This document shows, in pieces, positions 51,205 to 62,243 of a stretch of 64,000 bases of DNA. The stretch's first letter is position 1. Each line of letters starts with the position of its first letter. A program made the translations under genes and the position numbers. The notes below the pieces were generated by a model, which saw nothing but the letters and a program-made list of their open reading frames with translations, had not been told where the DNA came from and did no database searches. The stretch lies in assembly GCA_007922305.1 (NCBI GenBank), contig ML677330.1:1205109-1269108 (forward strand). The letters run 5' to 3'. This stretch comes from Dermatemys mawii (lineage: Eukaryota; Chordata; Testudines; Dermatemydidae).

Positions 51205-51575
51205 TCTTTCATCTTTATTACTCATCTGTCACAAACAGTTCATCTTTCAGTCATTTTGCACAGGTTAGCACAATTCCAATCTATTGTTTCTCCAGATTCT
51301 TGATTACCATTGTTGAAAAGACACCTTTCATATCTGACATTTTTAGGGGGTTGAAAATGCTTTGCAGCACTTCTAGAATGTTATTTGAGTCCCCCAGTAC
51401 ATTGCTGACACATGCATATGCTGTTGGAGTATGTGACAGCCTTTGTCCATTACTACCAACAGCGTGGCTGCTCTTATTTTGTTTTCCTTTAATATCCTCC
51501 CCACCACCCCACAAGTTTCTTCATTTCTGATTTCACATACCTGCATGAGCCAACTCACTTCTGACATCATGTTTA
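51205..51575 (-). pseudogene. Ty3/Gypsy capsid (gag) remnant
   Basis: Three frames of the minus strand give successive parts of a Ty3/Gypsy capsid: RAATLLVVMDKGC (around 51445-51485), NNILEVLQSIFNPLKM (around 51330-51380), and NQESGETID with LKDELF further on (about 51225-51310). In family members the corresponding parts read as a helix-rich capsid with an ESGETID-like block. Two frame changes and stop codons show decay. The capsid forms the particle shell. Confidence 0.72.
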
Positions 51576-51692
51576 GCATTCAAGCATAAAAAGAGAAACA
51601 AAACAATGCTTCCTTCCTCCACATATACGATCTTCTCGTCAAGCACTTCTTAAAAGTAGAGTTCTCTAAGATTCTAGACATTACCTATCACG

Positions 51693-51947
51693 CAGGGCTG
51701 TCCTAGGGAAAATGGTGCCCTGGGAAAACTTGTATTTTGCCCTCCCTGGCTCCCACTGCCTCCCCACTCATCCCCTCATCGCCTCTAGCTCCCACTGCCT
51801 CCACATTCATCCCCCCATCACTCCCGGGCCCAGCTGCCTCTTCCCACCCTTCCGTAGCCTCTCATCTCAGGCCTGTCCCGCTCCTTGCCTCTTGACCATG
51901 GCGCCATGAGTGGTCGCTCACACCACTCACCCATAAAGTCAGCCCTG
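51693..51947. mobile_element. GC-rich hAT-like non-autonomous element, 255 bp
   Basis: It begins CAGGGCTGTCCTAGGGAAAA and ends with CAGCCCTG, the inverse of the first eight bases. The start followed by GGTGCCCTGGGAAAAC resembles a common reptile element. The flanks CTATCACG and CCAACATG agree in only five of eight positions, so the target-site duplication is weak. Interior is C-rich with repeated CCCACTGCCTCC units (51747-51815). Confidence 0.6.
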
Positions 51948-52130
51948 CCAACATGCACCCTATTGGGAAGCTATAACAACAAACATGAGCCTCTAGTTCA
52001 ACACCTGCATATTCTACTGTATTTCAGGCCAAATGCTGTCATTTGATATGTACATACACATGTGACTTGCATGTACATATCCAAAAACTGAGTTTAAACA
52101 GTGTATCTACAAACATTTCGGGTGGGATTT

Positions 52131-52225
52131 TCAAAAGCACACAGTACTGACCTTGTTCTTCTCCCCCACTGACTTCAGTGGAAGCAGAGTCAAGTCAGTG
52201 CTGAGGGCTTCCAAAAAATCCAGGC
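52131..52225. repeat. Palindromic repeat of the GGGATTTTCAAAAGCAC type
   Basis: GTGGGATTTTCAAAAGCACA at the left is loosely inverted at the right (GGCTTCCAAAAAATCCAGGC). The centre has GACTTCAGTGGAAGC. A decayed copy of a common reptile fold-back repeat. Confidence 0.65.
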
Positions 52226-53138
52226 ACCTCTTTTTCCATTATACATGATTGGAAGGGAGGGCTAGAAGGAATTTACATTGACTTGGGAAGCTGAGCATAA
52301 TGACTTCCAGTCACTTCTCCTGGTGACTCCTCAACTTCAGTGGGCAGAGATTTTCTTTTTGTACATAACTCTTCCCAAACTTGGTTTTCCCTGAGCTCCC
52401 TTTGGAGTGGGCTTCCCCAGCAAAGGCAAAAAAGTCACTGGCCTGTCTTCCAATCACGTTCTTCAGGGCACAGCTTTATTCTTCATTCAAAACTCACAAA
52501 CAAAGCAAGCTGCAGGGATCCAGAGACATCTCTTCATCTTGCTCCAGGAACTGCCACCGGAGCTAGTTCCTGCCTGCAATCTCCTCTCCAGTTGAGCTCT
52601 CTCTTCTTTTCATAAGGATAACCTGACACCTTCAGGATCTGGTGGGCCCCAAGCATCCTGGCCCTTAAAAGAGCAAAGCACCTAGTTATATTGAGTGCTC
52701 AGTCATCTCCTGAAACAATCATTGACCTTTGTACCTCACTTGCTCTTCCAGCTTTTTCTCTCCCATCCACTCTCTTACTTCGCTGCTTGGCATTGCTGAT
52801 CTACCAGATGGCAGCCATAAATAACAGCTCTCACCATAGTCCAGTTCGGAACAATACTTCCCATTTCAACTTTGACTTTGAACAAAATGCTACCATTCAG
52901 GTCACTTTATTGCTTCCAGGACTATCTATACCAGCTGGAATTTTCAAAAAAGCCTCAGAAAGTAAGGCATCTTAACTTTGACTGAATGCATTCAACAGGC
53001 TTCGGACAACTAGCTATCTTAGGCTCCACTTACAATCTCAATTTAATAATCACCAATTCGAAAACCAGAGTTTCATTTTCCCAGGGCCCTCTGTGAGTCT
53101 CCTTCATATAGAAAGGTAATTCTTAATGATCAAAATCG
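52226..53138. other. Unassigned, moderately GC-rich stretch
   Basis: No gene supported. Three overlapping open frames at 52340-52615 have no recognisable domain. The block 52490-52690 with TTAAAAGAGCAAAG could be an LTR remnant, but paired LTR copies are not visible. Confidence 0.35.
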
Positions 53139-53204
<66 letters not shown>

Positions 53205-53221
53205 TACATACACACACACAC
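53139..53221. repeat. (TA)n(CA)n compound microsatellite
   Basis: About 34 bp of TA units followed by CA units with interruptions ATACACACATACATAC. Likely polymorphic in length. Confidence 0.95.
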
Positions 53222-53419
53222 TTTTCTAAAAAACAAACCTAGGATCTCTAGTTTTCACATTTATATTCCTCACAGGCAAGCTAAATCTCATGCTGATGGA
53301 GAAGACTGTAGGGCTCATACATGTAATGTGCCTCCATTTGGGCACTGACAAGCTTCTCAAATAAGAATAACCCTGTACTATCTATAAAACAGAGTGAAAA
53401 TATGAACGCTTTTTTCATA

Positions 53420-54660
53420 GAAGTTAGATATATTCAGTCATCAGGCTCTAATGAAATACATCTTAGACTATTCAAGGAGATGAATGAAGAGAAATCTGGG
53501 ACATTAGCGATTATCTTCAAAAACTCAGGGAAGACAGGAGAGATTCCAGAGGACTGGAAGCGGGCAAATATAGCACCAATCTATAAAAAAGGGAATAAAG
53601 GGAATTACAGACCACTCAGCTTAACTTCAGTACCTGGAAAGATATTAGAACAAATAATTAAGCAATCAAATTGGAAACACCTAGAAGACAATAAGGTGAT
53701 AAGTTAACAGTCAACATGAATGTCAAGAACAAATCACGTCAAAGCAACCTTGTACCTTTCTTTGACAGAGTACTAAGCTTTCTGGATGGGGGGAAACGGT
53801 AGATGTGGTATATCATGACTTTAGTAAGATTCTTGATACTGCCCTATATAACCTCATAGACAAACTAGGGAAATATAGCCTAGATGGTGCTACTATAAGA
53901 TGAGTGCATGACTGGATGGAAAACAACTCCCAGTGGTTTACAATCAAGCTGGAAGAGCATATCGAATGGTATCCTTCCAGGATTTGTTCTGAGTCCCATT
54001 CTGTTCAGTATCTTCATTGGTGATTTAGATAATGGCATAGAGAATACACTTATAAAGTTTGTGGACAATACCAAGTTGGGAAATCTCATGCTGATGGAGA
54101 GGACTGCAGGGACAGTCCTATGTGGACAATACCAAGTTGGGAGGGGTTGAAAGTTCTTGGAGGGATAGGATTAAAATTCAAAATGACCTTAAACTGGAGA
54201 GATAGTCTGAAGAAAAATAGGATGAAATTCAATAAGGATAAATACAAAGCACTCCACTTAATAAGGAATAATCAATTACTCACGTACAAAATGGGAGATA
54301 ACTGCCTAGGAAGGATTGCTGCAGAATGGGACAGATTGTGGATCACAAGCTAACTATGAGTCAACAGTGTAACACTGTTACAAAAAAAGTGAACATCACT
54401 CTGGGATGTATCGACAGCAGTGTTCTAAACAAGACACAAGAAACAACTTATCCACTCTATTCCAGCCCAGGCCTTATCAGTGCAGAGTATTGTGTCCACT
54501 TCTGGGTGCCACATTTCAGAAAAGATGTGGACAAATTTGAGAATCTCAAGAGAAGAGCAACAAAAATAATTAATGGTCTAGAAAACATGACCTATAAGGA
54601 AAGATTGAAAAAAAAATGGTTTTGTTTAGTCTGGAGAAGAGATGACTGATGGGAGACACA
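53420..54660 (+). pseudogene. CR1 reverse transcriptase pseudogene
   Basis: The protein is a LINE reverse transcriptase. Recognisable pieces in order are GEIPEDWKRANIAPIYKKGN with NYRPLSL (53402-53707 frame), LPGFVLSPILFSIFI (53908-54150 frame), the catalytic box as FVDNTKLG (about 54057-54080) and GLENMTYKERL near the end (54326-54649 frame). The catalytic box normally reads F-A-D-D in this family, so the second aspartate is changed to asparagine. The pieces lie in different frames, with stops between them. The upstream endonuclease is absent. Confidence 0.92.
54060..54142. repeat. 61-bp-period partial duplication inside the CR1
   Basis: A 22-bp stretch beginning TGTGGACAATACC occurs exactly at 54060-54081 and 54121-54142. 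The 31 bases 54081-54111 between them match 53283-53313, in front of the CR1, with only two differences. Confidence 0.93.
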
Positions 54661-54998
54661 ATAATAGTTTTCAAGTACATAAAAGGTTGTTACAATGAGG
54701 GAGAAGAATTGTTCTCCTTAATCTCTGAGGCTAGGGCAAGAAGCAATAGGCTCCAATTGCAGCAAGGAGGCTGAAGTTAGACATTAGGAAAAACTTCCCA
54801 ACTGTCAGGGTAGTTAAGCACTGAAATAAAGTGCCTAGGAAGGTTGTGAACTCTCCATCATTGGAGATTTTTAAGAACAGATTAGACAAACACTTGTCAG
54901 GAATGGTCTAGTTATTACTTAGTCCTGCCTCGAGTACGGGAGCTGCATTAGATGACCTGTCAAAGGACCCTTTCAGTTCTACATTTCTGTGGATGTAT

Positions 54999-55880
54999 AG
55001 CCCTGTCTATTCACATTCTTCATTCTCCTAGCTATCCGGGCAGTGTAAATGAGTACAATTAGGAAAATGACATTTACACAATGGAAAGAAACAGATGGAG
55101 AAGCATGGGAATAACTGGGAGTCGAGGGCATTCAGTGTCTCTCAGGATCTGTTCAGCATGGGATTAGTTTCTAAATGTAAAACTATCAAAAATTATGAGT
55201 ATATAGTCATTTATACTGCATACATTACTGTGGTATCTGAGTCACTGTGGTATCTGCCATCAAACATTTGCAGTTATTTTTCAATTCAATTCCTTTTTAT
55301 TGTCACAATCACCGGATTTTGAGGCACCCATGGAATATGCTGTGGCAAATACACAACAGAACGTATAGCACTTTCAAGCTACAGGCTGCAGAAGTATATA
55401 AACCTCTGAAGGAGTCCAAAATAGATTTTATTGCTCACTGCATAAATGGATGATGGGACAGAACATAATATGATGATTTTTATATGAAGTTTTCACTGGC
55501 TTTGGATGTCTCTCTTTTCATTACTTAACTCAGAGAAATTAACTCAGCCACTGGCTGCTGTCCAGAAGTATGTGATACTGGAGATGTGCAAGTTGGAAAA
55601 TCTCATTGTTAAATAGTCACCTCTTAAAACAGAGCAAGTATGTTGTGTGGCCTTAAGGATGAAACAGGATTTCATGGGCTCTGTGTCTGTACATGTGCTC
55701 CCTTGATTTTATTGTCTGATCTTTTGAGCAAACACATTATCATAGAAAACTTAATGGTCAGAGCAGACCTGGTGAACAAAGTTTGTGATATCTCCAGCTG
55801 TTCATTCTTTTACAGCAATGGGACTAGCGAAAGTGGCAAAAGCCAAAACACTATGTGCATAGTAGAATGTTACCTTTAGC
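54999..55880. other. Non-coding stretch, no gene recognised
   Basis: Short random-looking open frames only. TACTGTGGTATCTG at 55226 is nearly repeated 17 bp later. Confidence 0.4.
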
Positions 55881-55905
55881 AAAAAAAAAAGAAGAAGAAG
55901 AAGAA
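55881..55905. repeat. A-rich / (GAA)n tract
   Basis: Ten A residues followed by five GAA units. It is split from further GAA-rich sequence at 56127-56155 by the hAT element. Confidence 0.9.
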
Positions 55906-56126
55906 CAGAGGTTCTCAAACTGGGGGTTGGGACCCCACAGGGGGGTCACAAAGTTATTACATGAGGTGGTCACGAGCTGTTAGCCTCCACCTCAAACCCC
56001 GCTTTGCCTCCAGCATTTATAATGGTGTTAAATATATTTAAAAGTGTTTTGAATTTATAAGGGGGGCCGCACTCAGAGGCTTGCGGTGTGAAATGAGTCA
56101 TCAGTACAAAAGTTTGAGAACCACTG
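55906..56126. mobile_element. Non-autonomous hAT-type transposon, 221 bp
   Basis: CAGAGGTTCTCAAACT at the left is the inverse of AGTTTGAGAACCACTG at the right with one or two mismatches. AAGAAGAA lies directly on both sides (55898-55905 and 56127-56134), a perfect 8-bp duplication, though the site is a GAA repeat so chance identity is easier here. The interior (GCTTTGCCTCCAGCATTTAT, AATGGTGTTAAATATATT) is a familiar reptile repeat. No coding capacity. Confidence 0.9.
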
Positions 56127-56622
56127 AAGAAGAAAAAGAAGAAAAGAACAATTCAAGAAACTTTTCAATGCCCTGAAAGCATGATAAGGAATGCAAGGGG
56201 AAAGTGATCCTATGTACTGGACATCTGCTCAGTTGAATCATCTGGAAAGCAAAGATGTAGCGTGAAACACTCTAAGATTTAAAACCATAACGTTTCTTTG
56301 TTACTTTTGGTTTATGGAAATATGCTACTAGATTCCCCCAGAAGATTCTTCTCTTTGAACTTTTACTTGTCATAGTAGCATAACAATTTCTACTTAGAGC
56401 TAGCTTCAGGGTATAGACTCATGAGAAATAAGACTACCAGGTAAACGAAATTAAGCTGCTCACAGAAGAAAACTTTCTCCTGCCCTGCTCCCCACCCCAC
56501 CTCTTTTCTGTTTTACGGTCATGAGATTCCTCTCATACAATCCCACCTTCTTCTGACCCAAAGAAAAATAGCCTTTAAAAGTTGTCTGTAAAATGTGAAA
56601 TTTTTCCACTGCTTCCCCACCT

Positions 56623-56728
56623 CATAAGAACACAAGAATGGCCATACTGGGTCAGAACCAAAGGTTCATCCAGTCCAATATCCAGTCTACTGACAGTGGC
56701 CAATGCCAGGTGCCCCGGGTGAGTGAAC
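56623..56728 (-). mobile_element. Short CR1 3'-end fragment
   Basis: ATAAGAACACAAGAATGGCC then ATACTGGGTCAGAACCAAAGG is the inverse of the CR1 3' terminus, as in 12941-13050. Similarity ends abruptly after GGGTGAGTGAAC, which could mark severe 5' truncation. Confidence 0.92.
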
Positions 56729-58351
56729 ATTTGTCAATAGTGAAAATGCTGCAAGCTGTAGGGGGCAGTCCAAAACACACCACCCTGCAGTCACTCTGTC
56801 TCAGCTCCATTCTTGGTTCTCCAATTAACTCACATACAGCCAGAAGTTTTAACATAATAAATTATACCCTAAGAAGGGGAACATTAAGTTGTCCCAAAAT
56901 AAGCATGCAGTTTCTTGGGCCTTCCCATGCTCAGTCCATTCCTCTCTCAATGCTTCCAATTTGTCCTTATTTCAGGGCTCTTTATGCTCTGTATGGGTAA
57001 GTCTGCTGGTCCCACTCCCGCGCCCAGGTCTCTCTGGAGACACCTGTCTCCTGATTTCCTACTTGCTTTAGTTGCTGGGCTCAAACTACTTCTTTCCTGG
57101 GGTATAAAGTCTCCACAGATTCCTTCTTGAGACTATGTTTCAATTCTAGAAGGTTTCTGCCAGCCCAGCATCATCTCAAGTCTTCCACAGGACCTTCCTA
57201 TACATCTCTTCTGACTCTAGGCACTCTGTGACTGATGTGAAGAGCTCCTTTACAATCCTCAGCAGGTAGTTATGTCACTTAGGCACCTGCCCCACACCCA
57301 ATTCCAAGCTTGGTCTAATGATCCTTCACAGAGTGACTGATTTTAAAGGGGATGATTCCTTGGAACTGGGTTTGCTGGCTCCATGACCTCATTGCCCATA
57401 AAGGGAACAGACCACCATTTTACACTGAAAAATGATCAGCCATTTAATTTTGTACTCTAATTTAATTGGCAAGGAGGCTTGAATATAGTCTAGAGATATT
57501 CGTATGGTGACTATTTTAATTCTTGCAAAATAGAAAAATTGCTTTTCCAGGTTTTCAAAGGACTTTATTTCTGTGTGCAATTAGGTGATAGACTACTTTT
57601 TTCTCTTATCTAAATATTTTTAAAGCCCCAACCATGCAATTTGTTACACCTCGGTGAACTGCTATTCCTGTACAGAGCCCTGCTCAGCTTGGTCTCTGTG
57701 CAGGAAAAATCGTCTCTTTGCTACTCATTGCAAGATTGGAACCTAACTCTTCAATATTTTTGGAATGAAATAATAACTAATATAGCACCTCTACATTAGG
57801 TCTTTTGTAACATCACAAATAATTTCTTAAGAATCAAATCCAAAGTAAATATAATGCAATACATATGCTATTACCTATGACATTGGTATTGCATTTTATT
57901 GTAATTAAAATGTTTAAAGACTCCAATAAACCCAGGCAATTATCTTGAGAATATTTCAATAAATGCTGTCTCAAAAGCCCTACTTAAGACTTCAGATCTA
58001 AAGTAGTATTCTGCCACCCCAGAGATTGTTACAGCAGCTTCAGGTGACTAATTTATAGAGAATGATGAACTCCAGTGACATAATCAGCTGCAATGCTATT
58101 CCATCCAAAGTAGAGTCATTCTAGTGATAGCCAATGATGATGAGAAAACGATTATTCCAGGTAAAAGAGACAAATAAACGAGTGGCCAAAAAGCTTTGGC
58201 AAAATCAAATGAGGTGTTAATGTCACTGAGTTATTGCCTAACAAATGATGACTTTGCATATGACTTTGACACTACAGTACAGCCACTCAACCTCTAGGTC
58301 AGAGTAGAGACTGTGTCCCAGTCTGCACCCACTAGAGAAGTTCCAACCTCT
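56729..58351. other. Unassigned block directly behind a CR1 tail
   Basis: 56729-57420 is more GC-rich than the surroundings and contains TTTAAAGGGG and GCCCATAAAGGGAACAG, which recall LTR or SINE sequence, but I see no matching second copy or protein. The rest is ordinary AT-rich DNA. Confidence 0.35.
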
Positions 58352-58454
58352 GGACCCAATTCAGGAAAGCACTTAAGCACATACTGAACTTTAAACTCTC
58401 ATATAAACACAGATATTTAAAATCTGTATTTAATTGCTTTCCTGAATTGGGACC
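58352..58454. repeat. 103-bp palindromic repeat
   Basis: GGACCCAATTCAGGAAAGCA and its inverse at the right, with 19 of 20 bases pairing (TGCTTTCCTGAATTGGGACC). The inner part CACTTAAGCACATACTGAAC fits a common reptile repeat of this type. Confidence 0.88.
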
Positions 58455-61227
58455 ACAATTCTGTGAAAAAAAGCCACCACTGAGCATTGGATTGTGCAGT
58501 TCCAGTATTGCATGTCCACAGATAGCTAGGAGACAAGATTTTGTCATTACTACAGTCGATTAATAATGGGACAGAATGAGCCTGTTTCAATTCACATTCA
58601 GCACTTTTGTAAGGGAAAGGGAATACCGTGCATGGCTATGTTGGAAGTGAAGTTTCAACTTTTTTTTTTTTTTAAATATACAGGAACATATGTGGTTGCT
58701 GTAGGATTTTAAGACTTATTTCCTCCTGCTTTTACATGTTGTCCACTTAAATCTGAACGCTGGTCCTAGATCCACACATATTGGTACATACGTCACTTAC
58801 ATGCAATTTTTGCTTTATGAATCAAGAGTAAAAGAGCAAAAAGTCTTTTTGCTGGGCAATAAAAATTACATGTTTTCCACTTACACAGGTGCACCTTATT
58901 TCTGTTTAAGCAGGACACTTTGCTTGAGTTGAAATAGAAGCATGAAATGTGGCTTCTGAGAGATTCAGAACTGTGTTCAGACTATGAATTGAAAATAATT
59001 ATTAAAAAGTAGCTTCACTTTGCCTCTAACTCTAAGCAATAAATGGGGGGGAAGAAATTTCTTCTTGCTTTCCTTAAAGCAAACAAAAATTATACTTGTT
59101 TTTAAAAAGATGTTAATCATATTAAAATAATACATTTTCATGATACTTTCAAGAATAAAATAATTCACCGAAGCTTCCAGACCTGCCAGTTTTGTTGACA
59201 GCTGTCAATCAAAATGTCTCACAGCTACCCTACCGTGTCAGCCATCAGTTAACCCACACTTTCCCAGGGACATCTTAGCATGGCATCTTTGTTCTGTTTT
59301 CAGATAAACAGATCCAATTTCTCAACAAACAGACTGCTACAGTCCTTTTGATAGCAATGTAATAATTCAAAACAAATGATTCTAGGCTTTGATGATAGCA
59401 CTTTTATGGGTCATGAAGAAATCCTCCCACCAACATCTGTTTGATTTTATCTACTTGAACTTTATCCTCCAGTTGAAGATTTATAAGCTGAAATCATCCC
59501 AGCCTATTAAAGTCAGACTAATGTTAAAGCACTAACACAGAGAATGAAAGTGCATTTCACAGTCATCTACCTTTTGAAAGCCTCTCGTGAGGAAAAGATA
59601 TCAAAAGTTTTGAGAGATGTATGTTTTAATATGCTGGAACTCTACATTCTGCACAAAGCCCCGCGTGACTGGGAGATTAAGGAATCTAACTATAGTATTA
59701 CGGTGGAAGCAAGTTATTTACAGAACCATTATTTAGAAAGACAACATGAAAAATACAGATGTTGTTTACATTTAAAGCCTGTTTTCTTAGCAAAAACCAC
59801 TATGGGTGATGGAAATTCACTCCAGATTGGTCTTCCTCCCCCCGCTACTTTCCTCATACATTGTAAATAAGAAGCATGACAACATAGTTATTAGAATCAC
59901 TTGTCGCTTATTAACCAAGATCACAACACTTAGCTTGGATATTTTAATTTGAATATAAAGACATTTCTTTTAATAAAATTCTGATGATAAAACAGGCTAA
60001 AAGAGAATGTTTTGTAATTATTGAATGATTCTTGTTTTCATACTGTGTCAAGACAGACAATTTGTACCAAATAACTAAAATAGACTTTTACTTTTGTCTA
60101 GAAGCTAAAGTATATTATAAGGAAGAAATTATTCTTCATATGAGTTGTTTTACTCCTGTACAATTGATTATGTTTCAAAGTTATTCCAGGTAAGCCAGAA
60201 GAATTTGTGACTTTAGAACATACTCTATTTTTTTTTATATTTTACATGAATAGTACTTCATAGCATAAGCATGATATTAAAGTAGATATGAGAGGTTTCA
60301 GTAATGAGTATGAAAATTTCTCTAATATATTTGCAAAGTAAAAACATTGTGCTTCAGCATTTGGGACAGAAATATAAAAAAATCCCACTGTATTTATAAG
60401 TTCTTATTCAACAGAGGTGCATTTTCCAAGAAGCTTAGCCTTATGTCCTAATATATATACACACACACCTAACTGACTGTCAGACCTTTTTTGTATGAAA
60501 CAACTCAAACTACTTTACACATGCTAAAACTATTTTACTACAGTAGGTAAAGATGACCCCATAGATTAGAGTATGCCCTTATCACTGCTAATGTATACAA
60601 TACAACTAGAAATCACGCTAGCACAATTCTGAGTAAACCACTTGAAAAGACCATTTCTCTGCCACTCTGAAGTAGCAAAACACACACACAATAAAACTGA
60701 ATTTCCAAAACTAAAAACCTCTGGTTACTCAGTAAATGCTGATTAGCTCTAAAACCAAAAACACAGAGCCAGTGGTAAAGTTAAAAGACTAAGGAAGAAA
60801 GTAAAATGGTGCATAAAGAGTGGGTGAATAGCTTCCCTTAATGTGACAGAGAGAAGGTAACATCCAGACACTTCACCTCTTTCCCTAATTGCAGTCTTTA
60901 ACCAGACTTGAGGCCTTCCTAAAGGGACCTGGGTGGGGCTGAGATAAAGGTTTGGCCAAGTTGGAGAATGGGTGGTATAGTTTAGCGGACTCCTGACTTG
61001 AAAGGAGGAGAGGTTTGGAGTCAAGAGAGGCAGAAAAGAGCTAGAAAGTTTATCAAGTACCTGTGTTAAGCTTTGCTATTTTGAGAAACAATTACTGTAT
61101 TTATTAAAGTGTATCAGCTAGGGTTGTCAGAACACATAGGGATTAGCCAAGTAGAAGGTATGATGTTCTACCCACTTGGGGACTTCTCCAGAGGGGGACT
61201 TTAGGAACTGGGAGCAAACTGAGGGTC
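58455..61227. other. AT-rich non-coding stretch
   Basis: No gene or transposon recognised. A 108-codon open frame at 59544-59870 has no recognisable domain and no splice context. Confidence 0.45.
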
Positions 61228-61500
61228 GGACAAAAAGTAATGGGCTTAATCTGCATCAAGGGAGATTTAGTTTAGCTATGGTGGCGGGGGTGGGGGAGAA
61301 ATCTTTCTGTTAGGGCAATTAAGCTCTGGAATAGGCTTCCCAGGGAGGTTGTGAATCCCCATCAATGGAGGTTTTTAAAAACTGGTTATACAAAACACTT
61401 GTCAGGGATAGTTTAGGTTTACTTGTTCTTGCCCAGTGCAGAGGCCTGGACTTGATATCTTTTCAAGGTCCCTTCCAGACTTACATTTCTATGATTCTAT
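61228..61500 (+). mobile_element. CR1 3' end (ATTCTATG-tail subfamily)
   Basis: TCTGTTAGGGCAATTAAGCTC, TGGAATAGGCTTCCCAGGGA, AGGTTGTGAATCCCCATCAA and CCCTTCCAGACTTACATTTC follow the CR1 type known from birds, ending TTCTATGATTCTATT. It belongs to a different subgroup from the TTCTTATG-tailed copies at 574 and 12941. Confidence 0.92.
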
Positions 61501-61595
61501 TAAATGGATTCAGAATGGGAGACAATCTGTTTTTTACTGGGAAATTGTATCAGTTGGCATGCTTAAAGTTGAGTGGGGAACATTAATGAGTATGA

Positions 61596-61600
<5 letters not shown>

Positions 61601-61653
<53 letters not shown>
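61601..61653. repeat. (AG)n microsatellite, 53 bp
   Basis: Pure AG alternation. On the other strand it is a polypyrimidine tract. Confidence 0.97.
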
Positions 61654-61655
<2 letters not shown>

Positions 61656-62164
61656 AAAAATCCTGCATACCTTCTCTCTGTTGTATGACATTTACCAGAT
61701 GAGGATATGTAAAGTACTCTGTAATTAAGTTCATCTGATCATAATAACTTTAATGAAACTTCAAAAACTATGTTAAAATGCAGAAGCCAGAATAATTCGT
61801 ATTTATTTTGAATAGATGTGCACGTTGCTTGAGCAAAGACTATACTGTTTTTTAGTATAAAGAAGCCCAGTGATTTGGAGGCATTGTGAAACTATATTTC
61901 AGATGTACCTACACTTCTCTTTACTAAAAGGGTCTGGATGCTTCCAATTTCCAGTAATAAGGGTTCTCACATTTATCCTGCATAGCTTCCAGAAGCTCCA
62001 TCAATAGGACAAAAGTTATGTGACTGACAGTGAAACAGCAGACATGGAAAAACTGGAAGGTTAAAGGAAAGACTTGCATAGAAGGAAACAGCAGAGGAAC
62101 ACACCAAAATCTTACCTGCACTTGTATTCTTCTCAGGCCTTTTGTAGTCACTCTCTCACCCAAT
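61654..62164. other. Non-coding stretch, nothing recognised
   Basis: No repeat, exon or RNA gene identified. Confidence 0.4.
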
Positions 62165-62243
62165 GGCCCAATCCTGCAGACCTGACACATGTAAGACTAC
62201 CAATGACTCTACTGGGACCTACACATAAGCTGCAGGATTGGTC
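62165..62243. repeat. Short palindromic repeat
   Basis: GGCCCAATCCTGCAG at the left pairs with CTGCAGGATTGGTC at the right. Same fold-back class as the repeats at 32690-33160. Confidence 0.82.

Larger units (their letters stand above)
49430..51575 (-). mobile_element. Decayed Ty3/Gypsy-type LTR retrotransposon (gag-pol remnant)
   Basis: Reading the minus strand from high to low coordinates, capsid, zinc-knuckle, protease and reverse-transcriptase remnants occur in the normal gag-pol order. The element is broken by frameshifts and stops and interrupted by a DNA-transposon fragment at 50830-51092. No LTRs, primer-binding site, RNase H or integrase are recognised, so it is an internal fragment. 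The arrangement resembles vertebrate Ty3/Gypsy elements with long gag-pol reading frames. It cannot be active. Confidence 0.88.
53420..54998 (+). mobile_element. CR1 LINE, 1.6 kb, 5'-truncated
   Basis: The copy begins in the reverse-transcriptase finger region and runs through to the 3' end, finishing near CAGTTCTACATTTCTGTGGA. Both coding and 3' parts follow the CR1 consensus closely (for example CCAGAGGACTGGAAGCGGGC, TGAGTCAACAGTGTAACACT, TGGAGATTTTTAAGAACAG). It contains stops and indels, including a small deletion near 53925 and a 61-bp internal insertion at about 54081-54141. Non-functional. Confidence 0.95.

Noticed and set aside
51700..51930. Possible CpG island or promoter
   Set aside because: The stretch is C-rich but CpG-poor and lies inside a hAT-like element.
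52340..52615. Three overlapping open frames as a possible LTR-retrovirus gene
   Set aside because: No retroviral motif is visible in any frame; no paired LTRs.
53142..53348. Open frame starting with YIYIYI and HTHTHT repeats
   Set aside because: It is a translation of the (TA)n(CA)n microsatellite.
59544..59870. 108-codon open frame, considered as a small gene
   Set aside because: No recognisable domain, no good splice or promoter context; length is compatible with chance in 64 kb.
61436..61657. Open frame ending in repeated RE residues
   Set aside because: The frame is CR1 tail plus translation of the (AG)n microsatellite.
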